Source: Strigamia acuminata (taxonomy: Eukaryota > Arthropoda > Chilopoda > Geophilomorpha > Linotaeniidae). Taken from it: a DNA stretch of 64,000 bases. The translations under genes and the position numbers were made by a program. Shown here one piece after another: positions 9,101-16,900 of the stretch (position 1 is the first letter of the stretch; each line of letters begins with the position of its first letter). The DNA lies in NCBI GenBank assembly GCA_949358305.1, contig OX442314.1, forward strand, positions 66,906,429 through 66,970,428, read 5' to 3'. The notes under the pieces were generated by a model that was given only the letters and a program-made list of their open reading frames with translations, did no database searches and was not told where the DNA came from.

Positions 9101-11412
9101 TCCTCCTTGATTACAGGGTGGTGAGGTATATTGTAGGTTCCTTTCTTCAAAAAACGCTCTTCTTTTGGGACTTCCTCCGCGTGATTTTCGTGAATATATT
9201 GCCACATGGACTCGTCGTAACGTTTTTTGTAGTCTTCGTTGGCATCTATTCTTTTGAGCGTGTTGGCCAGTTGATTCATGGCCAATTCCCAATTGGACTC
9301 CAAGTCGACTTCCTGACCATTGAATGGCAGCATGACTTCATAACGTCCATCGTCTAGACGCTTTGTAGTTGATTCGAATCGATCGCGAATAAAGTCGGAT
9401 TCTTTTTCTCCCGCATTTATTCCGATTGCTTCCAAGTTCCACAGTTTGTCCAATTTTTCTTGGATGTCTAAGTCGCATGTATTACAACATGTTGTCATTC
9501 CTTCCTCATCCTCAAACAAATTGGTGTTTCCAGCCGCTCCAGCCAAGACCCATCCAAAAATTGTGTTAATGAGTCCAAGGTCGGCGTTTACCTTTTTCTT
9601 GCCATCCTTAACGACCTTCCACCACACGTCGACTCCTAAAAGCACATCAATTTGAGCAGTCTTAGCTGGTAGGTCTTCAGCAAGTTCGAGATTTAGTTTC
9701 TTCACTTTGTCAATCATTGATGAGTTCAGAATGCCTTGCACTCGTGGCAAATCTTCCACAGAAAGCATGGAAAGTTTCAAATCTTGAGTGTCATTTTTAC
9801 TCTGCAGTGTGACATTGAACACATCGTAGTCCGTAGCTGCTGGAGACGAATCATTAAAACGTTGTGTGGTGGCAGAAACACTGCCGCACTTTTTAAGTTT
9901 CAGTCTTTCAACAAATTCTTTTGTGATGAACGATCGATGGCTTCCCGGATCAATCATTCCTCGAATGCTGTGAGTTCCTCCTGATTTTGTTTTGAGGTCC
10001 GCGGTGAAGATCATTAGTTGTAGAGTCGTCGAGATTGCGCATGAAACATGTGTTGTTACTTGTGGCTCCTTCGGCTTCTCCGCAGCGCTCGTTGAATTCT
10101 TCACCTCGGATTTTTTGCATATTGTGGAATGGTGTCGCCCACCACAATGTTTACAAGAAAATTTGACCTTGCAGTCTCCCACTCTATGCCCAGTTCTGAA
10201 ACAATTAAAACACAGTCGGTTTTTCTTAACTATTTCGATTTTCGCGTTAATTTCGAAATCCTTTTTACAAGCGCCGTTTAAATGTTCATCTTCACAAAAA
10301 ATGCACTTGTTTGTCTTGAAAGGCGTATTCTTGCTTTCAGATTTCGGTTCACTCTTCGTTTTTGCACTAGTAGACTGCTTGGCGTCTTGAGTAGTTGCGC
10401 ACGTGGTCATTGAACCTTTCACTTTCGTTTTCTCTACGTCCGATTTTTCATTCTTGTCTTTTTTCGATTTTTCCGAGACGTTTTCAGTTCGTTCGGCCAT
10501 CGCAACTTCATTCACAAAGAAATTGAGCAACGTAACAATGTTCTTATTTTGAATTCCGTGAACTTGGTAAAATCTTAATGCCATTGAAGTTGGAAACTTG
10601 CTAATTATGTCGGGCAATAAGAAAGCTCCGGAAGTCTGAATAGGAATTTTTAGTTGCTCGAGAAGTCTAATAGTCGCAGAAATCTTTGTCAAATTTGTTT
10701 TTATCGCTTTAGTTGGATATACACTTGAAACAGCTTTTAATTCTCGAATTGATTTTATTAACGCAGTTTGTTGGGCATCCTCATCACCAAAATGTCTTTC
10801 GAGTTCTTCTCTTGCAAGGTCGTAGGATTCCTCGATCAGGGGAAAAGTTGAGATGAGAATCGCCGCTTCTCCAGTACACATAGTTTGTAAATACTGGAGT
10901 TTTTCAATGTTACTCAGGTCTGGATCCTTGTGTACGGAGGTCTCGAAGTTGCTTTTGAATGTTCTGTACTTCAAAATATCTCCGTCGAATTTTACGGAAT
11001 CCAGTTTGGGCAGCTTCGAATTTTTTCTAAACGTTGCTGTCGCGTTCAAGGTTGTATTCTGGTTTGAGCTTGTCGACGTATTTAATCTTCCTCCCAAAGT
11101 TGGAAGTGATCGCTTTGAAATTTCGTATCTCGTGCGAAGAAGATCCACTCTTGCTTGCATAGTCTCAAGCTTGTCAATGCATTCTAGATAATAGCCGTGG
11201 TCCGAATATTCCTGTAGATCATTCAGCGCACCGACTATTCTCGTTTCTTTCGGGGTCGCAGTTTGCACCAGCGCTTCCAGTTCACCTGGATCTGCTGTCT
11301 TCTCCGATATAGACAACAAATGATTCATTGCAGTGACTTGCGACTCCCAACGTTGTTGTTGCACTTCGATTTGATCCTCAGTTAGAAGATCTCTCATTGT
11401 AGGTTCCGCCAT
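6172..11412 (-). CDS. gag-pol: BEL/Pao Gag-Pol polyprotein, element A (1746 aa)
   Basis: One uninterrupted frame encodes the retrotransposon's structural and enzymatic polyprotein. Residues about 140-290 form the DUF1759-type Gag region. Three zinc knuckles follow: C370/C373/H377/C382 (C-x2-C-x3-H-x4-C), C401/C404/H409/C414 (canonical) and C420/C423/H427-428/C432. The aspartic protease (DUF1758-like) has D488 in DPGS and LLGVD at 591-595. Reverse transcriptase: D824 in ADIKQAF, and FMDD with D913/D914. RNase H: D1087, E1127, D1159 and NPAD at 1202-1205. Integrase: zinc finger H1382/H1387/C1417/C1420 and core D1452, D1515, E1565. A DUF5641-like tail covers about 1655-1744. ATG 11412 is the first in frame and gives a normal Gag start (MAEPTMRDLL). 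No frameshift separates gag and pol and no env follows. It is AT-richer than its relative in B. Family assignment is certain; activity is inferred from intactness. Confidence 0.97.
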   Translation of the reverse strand: MAEPTMRDLLTEDQIEVQQQRWESQVTAMNHLLSISEKTADPGELEALVQTATPKETRIVGALNDLQEYSDHGYYLECIDKLETMQARVDLLRTRYEISKRSLPTLGGRLNTSTSSNQNTTLNATATFRKNSKLPKLDSVKFDGDILKYRTFKSNFETSVHKDPDLSNIEKLQYLQTMCTGEAAILISTFPLIEESYDLAREELERHFGDEDAQQTALIKSIRELKAVSSVYPTKAIKTNLTKISATIRLLEQLKIPIQTSGAFLLPDIISKFPTSMALRFYQVHGIQNKNIVTLLNFFVNEVAMAERTENVSEKSKKDKNEKSDVEKTKVKGSMTTCATTQDAKQSTSAKTKSEPKSESKNTPFKTNKCIFCEDEHLNGACKKDFEINAKIEIVKKNRLCFNCFRTGHRVGDCKVKFSCKHCGGRHHSTICKKSEVKNSTSAAEKPKEPQVTTHVSCAISTTLQLMIFTADLKTKSGGTHSIRGMIDPGSHRSFITKEFVERLKLKKCGSVSATTQRFNDSSPAATDYDVFNVTLQSKNDTQDLKLSMLSVEDLPRVQGILNSSMIDKVKKLNLELAEDLPAKTAQIDVLLGVDVWWKVVKDGKKKVNADLGLINTIFGWVLAGAAGNTNLFEDEEGMTTCCNTCDLDIQEKLDKLWNLEAIGINAGEKESDFIRDRFESTTKRLDDGRYEVMLPFNGQEVDLESNWELAMNQLANTLKRIDANEDYKKRYDESMWQYIHENHAEEVPKEERFLKKGTYNIPHHPVIKEDRDTTKFRVVFNASSSKKGKLSLNDCLFPGPSLNPDLILVIVRFRLYCIPIIADIKQAFLQVMINPTQTNFLRFLWVARDYFKEPYSWQNLWNNLMVLRMIVVPFGVISSPFLLCATIRKQAKQFEETHAKEVDALDDGIFMDDLTSGGDFTADTTSHCEKLKMILDDGKLPLVKWATSSKDVFNNLKKEGFHMRGEEFLDLGIIKMLGILWNTAEDVMMFNIPTIEKIPNTKREVVSLMASIFDPMGLIAPVVLQMKLLVQAIWIRTKNWDEKILDSEKKEVEEWSQDIQKLKELKVQRWLQTYSGQDITLEVFCDASTKAFGCSIFVVNLEGKRTLLLSKCRIAPTKKVTLPRLELTAAVVGVRMTKYLLENFLPGYPVTEVKYYSDSTITLAWINSDKNVWKPYVSNRVQEIISSTKPEQWSHVPTEFNPADLLTRPHNSKTLMQNKLWWFGVDVSKLEKREIIQEDLPEEERKIVVMTIQVTESFIGRFFKRFRNYNRLLRVFSYILRWKNKLLRGEPLSPLELEDNQLKILQFSQKLHFSEEIDDVKNKRELSKHSTLRNFELFIDEDGLLRLRSRLKKSLLTFDEVYPIILHYDSWITRLLIKKVHLELLHGDISETLYHLRERFWIIRGRRTIQTVIRECEICRRGKLARNNPSTGDLPAERVTPAAPFQNTGVDHLGPIYVGSNKKEKKKVYILLFTCMVTRSIHLEVSEDLSVPKFLLAMRRFGARHGYPGKIFSDNSKTFERGSLELQSWGKLIGHNDVKTFLSEKRVLWTFIPPLSPWMGGAWERLVRSVKDKLRKTLLRSTVDLETLQTLALEISSVLNSRPLSYVPDSVDGGRILAPKNFLTGGMPKYVINKQLSAIKKSDLRKLDIKRRQFIWEFWKIWKKSYLMQLRNFYESKGDKFFKNPKVDQIVLLEKMGTNPYFWPLARIKEIFPGEDGQIRVIKVVLPDGRELKRSVKHVRALEHE

Positions 11413-11492
11413 TCTCTCTGTCCTCTCTCACAAAAAATTCGGCTGTGAAATTTGGAAAGAACAGATAAAAACGGGCATGACAATTCAACTTT

Positions 11493-11630
11493 GTTTTAAT
11501 TTTTAAGAGAATAAACCTTGTAATTTTATCCCCCAAAAATTTCTCAATTTTCACGGTTTTTGTTTTAACTTTAAAGAGAATAAACTTTTTTATTTTATCC
11601 CCCAAAAAGCACTCAATTTTCACGGTCCTT
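11493..11630. repeat. Two-copy 69-bp tandem repeat in the leader of A
   Basis: The unit from gttttaatttttaag at 11493 recurs as gttttaactttaaag at 11562, each ending in caattttcacggt. The copies differ at several positions, so the duplication is not very recent. In the sense frame 11638-11378 it encodes a 23-residue peptide repeat (containing FLGDKI). Confidence 0.8.
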
Positions 11631-12620
11631 GGTGACACGTGAGAATTTTAGAATATCAAATGTTTGGCCAATCGAGGATGACCAAAAATTTGAGCGGTTT
11701 TTGTGTACGTAAATAAAACGTGACACAATTACCCTGCACAGTTTGAAAATAATTGACGGTTTGTTTTGCAACAAAGCACGCCAATAAACTCTTTTGAAAA
11801 CAATTGACGGTTCGTTTTGCAACAAAACACGCCAATAACTCCTAACATTAAATTTTGACTCTACTGACAGCTCATTCAACTTGAAACTAGTCAGTTCTAC
11901 TCGAAATAAATCTAATCTCCCCCGCTTATGGCGGTTATAATGGAGAACTAAACATGCAATGAAAAAACACTTCAAAATTTGATATGAAAACACTTTTACT
12001 AAAATTTTCCCCAAAACTAGCAAATGAAACAACAAAAACACCAATGGAATACCCAAAACAATACCCTCATGCAATAAAAATCCCCAAAATGAAAACACAG
12101 AACTCCAAAAACAAGAAAATGCAAATAATCCAGGGGCAAATCGTCTTCCCAGCGCAGCGCGTTGTGTATCCAAATATGGCGACCGGAAGATCCCGTTGCT
12201 TGCACACGATTGTTCAAATTCGACGCCGTACCTGTCCTCGTTGTGGCTGAAGTCACGTTGAACGTTGACACTACTTGTAGCAGACGACGAATCGCGAACG
12301 TAAATTATTCCGTTGATCGCACCAAACGCACGATCGGACGTTGCACTGACGTCACGACGAAAACACAGAAAGAATGCAACGGCTATCCTGGTCACGGCTA
12401 CCAAAACTAGATATTCGATGTTGCGGTCGGTCAACACGAATATAGAAGAAATGGGCATTTGCGGTTTGAAATTCCCGCCACTAAGATTTGATGATCGTAT
12501 AGCAAAGTACGTACATAAACCGTGCTGGAAACCACAATAATCACTCCCGAATCCATTGTTGCATGAGGAGAAAGCAAACGAGAGCACTGTTGAAAGGTAT
12601 CCGAGTGCTTGTTTATCCAT
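11613..12620 (-). CDS. Leader ORF of element A, crossing the LTR and primer site (335 aa, unknown)
   Basis: From ATG at 12620 inside the U5-like part of the 5' LTR, a sense frame stays open for 335 codons, through the LTR end and primer site, and stops 200 bp before gag. I recognise no domain. Hydrophobic stretches at about 66-86 and 163-228 could be membrane-spanning. The 51-bp tandem repeat is read in frame, giving the repeated peptide (Y)WR(V/A)LLQN(E/K)PSI. Element B has a frame with the same placement. Either a real accessory or regulatory leader ORF, or a long chance frame. Coding potential is unproven. Confidence 0.3.
   Translation of the reverse strand: MDKQALGYLSTVLSFAFSSCNNGFGSDYCGFQHGLCTYFAIRSSNLSGGNFKPQMPISSIFVLTDRNIEYLVLVAVTRIAVAFFLCFRRDVSATSDRAFGAINGIIYVRDSSSATSSVNVQRDFSHNEDRYGVEFEQSCASNGIFRSPYLDTQRAALGRRFAPGLFAFSCFWSSVFSFWGFLLHEGIVLGIPLVFLLFHLLVLGKILVKVFSYQILKCFFIACLVLHYNRHKRGRLDLFRVELTSFKLNELSVESKFNVRSYWRVLLQNEPSIVFKRVYWRALLQNKPSIIFKLCRVIVSRFIYVHKNRSNFWSSSIGQTFDILKFSRVTKDREN
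11745..11846. repeat. Two-copy 51-bp tandem repeat in the leader of A
   Basis: gaaaataattgacggttt at 11745 recurs as gaaaacaattgacggttc at 11796. Both copies contain gttttgcaacaaa, which resembles the LTR terminus (tttgcaaca). The unit is 17 codons and stays in frame in the 335-codon leader ORF. Confidence 0.85.
12386..12403 (-). promoter_or_regulatory. Candidate primer-binding site, element A
   Basis: On the sense strand TGGTAGCCGTGACCAGGA begins 16 bases after the 5' LTR. A tRNA-primed site should start with TGG, complementary to CCA. Element B has TGGTGCCG 13 bases after its LTR, and both then share TGACCAGGATAG. I cannot assign the tRNA. Confidence 0.45.
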
Positions 12621-13930
12621 AAGCCAGCGGGGAAAAGAGATTAACTACTCCCGACACATTGGAAAAGATGGCGGAAATAAAGTTAAACACGAGCTAAAAT
12701 TCAACAACTTCTTTAATGAACGGTTAGATGAAAACTGAATAAAATACACGAATGTAATTGGCCCTCAAGGGAGCCGCACATGCGCAATACCGAAAATGGC
12801 ACGCGCCAAGCCGACTAGCGGCGAAATACAGACACAAAATTCTCCGTTGTCATGGCAACGGAGGAAAACGAAATACAGGCAAAGTTGACAAATTGTGAAA
12901 TTAGCACGGATTACAGTTTGTAATATATCAAAATGACCGCAAGAATGCAGTGAATAAAAAAGCTAATCATAACAATTCGATTCAATAAGTAAAACAATGA
13001 AAACGAAGCACAAAACAATGATCGTGTAGCAGACGATCGCGATAGCCAATCACAAACAAGTATGATGACGAAACCGTAAGATTTGAATTTAAAATGGCTT
13101 TAAAACACAAAATAACATAAGAATTCAGGTTAAAAAACATCGTAATGGAATAGTATAATCAATTCAATCAATATACATCGCAAACAAATTGAAACAAAAA
13201 CGAATTACCGATAAATTCCAACATGGCGGCCTCGAACATCATGTTGGCGGTGAAACCAGTACATTTGAAATTAGATGCACAGAATGTTAATAAAAACCAC
13301 ATAGGAATGTTAAATAGAATTAGGAAATGTTATTTCCTGCACAAAATCACAATATTTATTCAACACAACACTTTGAAATAGATCGTAAGCCGCACGAACC
13401 GAGCATTATCGGCCGCGCCCATGCGGTGGCCGACAACGAACGTTCGTACTGACGAAACGAAAACACTTGGGCAATAATAAAGCACACCAGTCGAAAGAGC
13501 AGACTTTAATTAGTAGAAAGCAATTGTAAATAGAATTCTTAACAACTCGGAAAGTATAGAACGAAGCGTTAGAAGTTCTAACGAAACGAGACTAGTAATG
13601 GAAAAATGACGTCACGCGTGTAGCGTAACTGAACTGCACTTCGACGAATGTACTTAAAAATGCCGTAAATCATGAAAATGCATAAGAAATCAATGAGATA
13701 AGACACAAAGCTTTGAAAACACTTGAAATAACAGTAAATTAAAATGTAATATCAACACAAAAGACACTAAAATTACTGAAAACACTAAAAAATGTTTTAA
13801 TAAGATAAAAACCTGAAATGCAATAAATGAAAATATTAGGCAAAAATTCCACTACACTATGAATATTTATTATGACATAAAACACAGTAATAAATGCAAT
13901 TTCTAAAATACTTCCACGTTGTTTGCAACA
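12419..13930 (-). repeat. 5' LTR of element A
   Basis: 1512 bp, nearly identical to 4600-6111. In the sense direction it starts TGTTGCAAACAACG at 13930 and ends CCGCAACA at 12419. It carries the CRE-like site (13607-13614), the X-box-like palindrome (12846-12859) and ATTAAA (12717-12712). The last suggests a U5 of about 270 bp containing the start of the leader ORF. The promoter should lie here, driving transcription leftward. Confidence 0.95.
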
Positions 13931-13935
13931 TTGGT
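13931..13935. repeat. Target-site duplication, right copy (TTGGT)
   Basis: Matches 4595-4599 on the other side of element A. The satellite continues in register immediately after it. Confidence 0.9.
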
Positions 13936-16900
13936 CTTGTGGTGTTTGTGCTAAGTCAACTGTGATGAGATCAAAAGTCTATTCTCCCAAATCATTGGTT
14001 GGATGTTTCTAAAACTTACATTGGAGCCTTCTACTAAGGTTTAAACACTATTTCTGAACATTCAGAGACATTGGTCTTGTGGTGTTTGTGCTAAGTCAAC
14101 TGTGATGTGAAATAAGCTCAAAATTTTTTTTTCAAAATTTATTGCTTGGGTGTTGCTAAAACTTATATTGAAGGCTTCTACTAAGGTTTAAACACTATTT
14201 CTGAACATTCAGAGACATTGGTCTTGTGGTGTTTGTGCTAAGTCAACTGCAATGTAAAATGAGCTCAAAATTTTTTTTTCAAAATTTATTGCTTGGGTGT
14301 TGCTAAAACTTATATTGAAGGCTTCTACTAAGGTTTAAACACTATTTCTGAACATTCAGAGACATTGGACTTGTGGTGTTTGTGCTAAGTCAACTGTGAT
14401 GAGATCAAAAGTCTATTCTCCCAAATCATCGGTTGGATGTTTCTAAAACTTACATTGGAGCCTTCTACTAAGGTTTAAACACTATTTCTGAACATTCAGA
14501 GACATTGGTCTTGTGGTGTTTGTGCTAAGTCAACTGTGATGAGATCAAAAGTCTATTCTCCCAAATCATTGGTTGGATGTTTCTAAAACTTACATTGGAG
14601 CCTTCTACTAAGGTTTAAACACTATTTCTGAACATTCAGAGACATTGGTCTTGTGGTGTTTGTGCTAAGTCAACTGTGATGAGATCAAAAGTCTATTCTC
14701 CCAAATCATCGGTTGAATGTTTCTAAAACTTACATTGGAGCCTTCTACTAAGGTTTAAACACTATTTCTGAACATTCAGAGACATTGGTCTTGTGGTGTT
14801 TGTGCTAAGTCAACTGTGATGAGATCAAAAGTCTATTCTCCCAAATCATCGGTTGGATGTTTCTAAAACTTACATTGGAGCCTTCTACTAAGGTTTAAAC
14901 ACTATTTCTGAACATTCAGAGACATTGGACTTGTGGTGTTTGTGCTAAGTGAACTGCGATGTGAAATGAGCTCAAAATTTTTTTTTCAAAATTTATTGCT
15001 TGGGTGTTGCTAAAACTTATATTGAAGGCTTCTACTAAGGTTTAAACACTATTTCTGAACATTCAGAGACATTGGTCTTGTGGTGTTTGTGCTAAGTCAA
15101 CTGCGATGTGAAATGAGCTCAAAATTTTTTTTTCAAAATTTAATGCTTGGATGTTTCTAAAACTTACATTGGAGCCTTCTACTAAGGTTTAAACACTATT
15201 TCTGAACATTCAGAGACATTGGTCTTGTGGTGTTTGTGCTAAGTCAACTGTGATGAGATCAAAAGTCTATTCTCCCAAATCATCGGTTGAATGTTTCTAA
15301 AACTTACATTGGAGCCTTCTACTAAGGTTTAAACACTATTTCTGAACATTCAGAGACATTGGTCTTGTGGTGTTTGTGCTAAGTCAACTGTGATGAGATC
15401 AAAAGTCTATTCTCCCAAATCATCGGTTGGATGTTTCTAAAACTTACATTGGAGCCTTCTACTAAGGTTTAAACACTATTTCTGAACCTTCAGAGACATT
15501 GGTCTTGTGGTGTTTGTGCTAAGTCAACTGCGATGTGAAATAAGCTCAAAATTTTTTTTTCAAAATTTATTGCTTGGGTGTTGCTAAAACTTACATTGAA
15601 GGCTTCTACTAAGGTTTAAACACTATTTCTGAACATTCAGAGACATTGGTCTTGTGGTGTTTGTGCTAAGTCAACTGCGATGTGAAATGAGCTCAAAATT
15701 TTTTTTTCAAAATTTATTGCTTGGGTGTTGCTAAAACTTATATTGAAGGCTTCTACTAAGGTTTAAACACTATTTCTGAACATTCAGAGACATTGGACTT
15801 GTGGTGTTTGTGCTAAGTCAACTGTGATGAGATCAAAAGTCTATTCTCCCAAATCATCGGTTGGATGTTTTTAAAACTTACATTGGAGCCTTCTACTAAG
15901 GTTTAAACACTATTTCTGAACATTCAGAGACATTGGTCTTGTGGTGTTTGTGCTAAGTCAACTGTGATGAGATCAAAAGTCTATTCTCCCAAATCATCGG
16001 TTGGATGTTTTTAAAACTTACATTGGAGCCTTCTACTAAGGTTTAAACACTATTTCTGAACATTCAGAGACATTGGTCTTGTGGTGTTTGTGCTAAGTCA
16101 ACTGCGATGTAAAATAAGCTCAAAATTTTTTTTTCAAAATTTATTGCTTGGGTGTTGCTAAAACTTACATTGAAGGCTTCTACTAAGGTTTAAACACTAT
16201 TTCTAAACATTCAGAGACATTGGTCTTGTGGTGTTTGTGCTAAGTCAACTGTGATGAGATCAAAAGTCTATTCTCCCAAATCATCGGTTGGATGTTTCTA
16301 AAACTTACATTGGAGCCTTCTACTAAGGTTTAAACACTATTTCTGAACATTCAGAGACATTGGACTTGTGGTGTTTGTGCTAAGTGAACTGCGATGTGAA
16401 ATGAGCTCAAAATTTTTTTTTCAAAATTTATTGCTTGGGTGTTGCTAAAACTTATATTGAAGGCTTCTACTAAGGTTTAAACACTATTTCTGAACATTCA
16501 GAGACATTGGTCTTGTGGTGTTTGTGCTAAGTCAACTGCGATGTGAAATGAGCTCAAAATTTTTTTTTCAAAATTTAATGCTTGGATGTTTCTAAAACTT
16601 ACATTGGAGCCTTCTACTAAGGTTTAAACACTATTTCTGAACATTCAGAGACATTGGTCTTGTGGTGTTTGTGCTAAGTCAACTGTGATGAGATCAAAAG
16701 TCTATTCTCCCAAATCATCGGTTGAATGTTTCTAAAACTTACATTGGAGCCTTCTACTAAGGTTTAAACACTATTTCTGAACATTCAGAGACATTGGTCT
16801 TGTGGTGTTTGTGCTAAGTCAACTGTGATGAGATCAAAAGTCTATTCTCCCAAATCATCGGTTGGATGTTTCTAAAACTTACATTGGAGCCTTCTACTAA

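Larger units (their letters stand above)
11413..12418 (-). other. 5' leader of element A
   Basis: About 1 kb lies between the 5' LTR and the gag start. It holds the primer-site candidate, two two-copy tandem repeats (69-bp and 51-bp units, both multiples of three), most of a 335-codon sense frame, and an 86-codon sense frame (11638-11378) that overlaps the gag start in another frame. A pyrimidine-rich stretch ending in CAG (near 11440 on the sense strand) could be a splice acceptor, but no donor is evident. Confidence 0.7.
4600..13930 (-). mobile_element. BEL/Pao LTR retrotransposon A, complete (9331 bp)
   Basis: Two 1512-bp LTRs (4600-6111 and 12419-13930) flank a single 1746-aa gag-pol ORF on the minus strand, with a 5-bp target duplication. 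The LTRs show about three differences by eye, all transitions, and no length change, so the insertion is recent. Order in the sense direction: 5' LTR, primer site, about 1-kb leader, gag-pol, 60-bp spacer, 3' LTR. No env-like ORF is present. All enzymatic motifs are present, so it could be autonomous. It interrupts a satellite monomer between segments 1 and 2. Confidence 0.95.
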
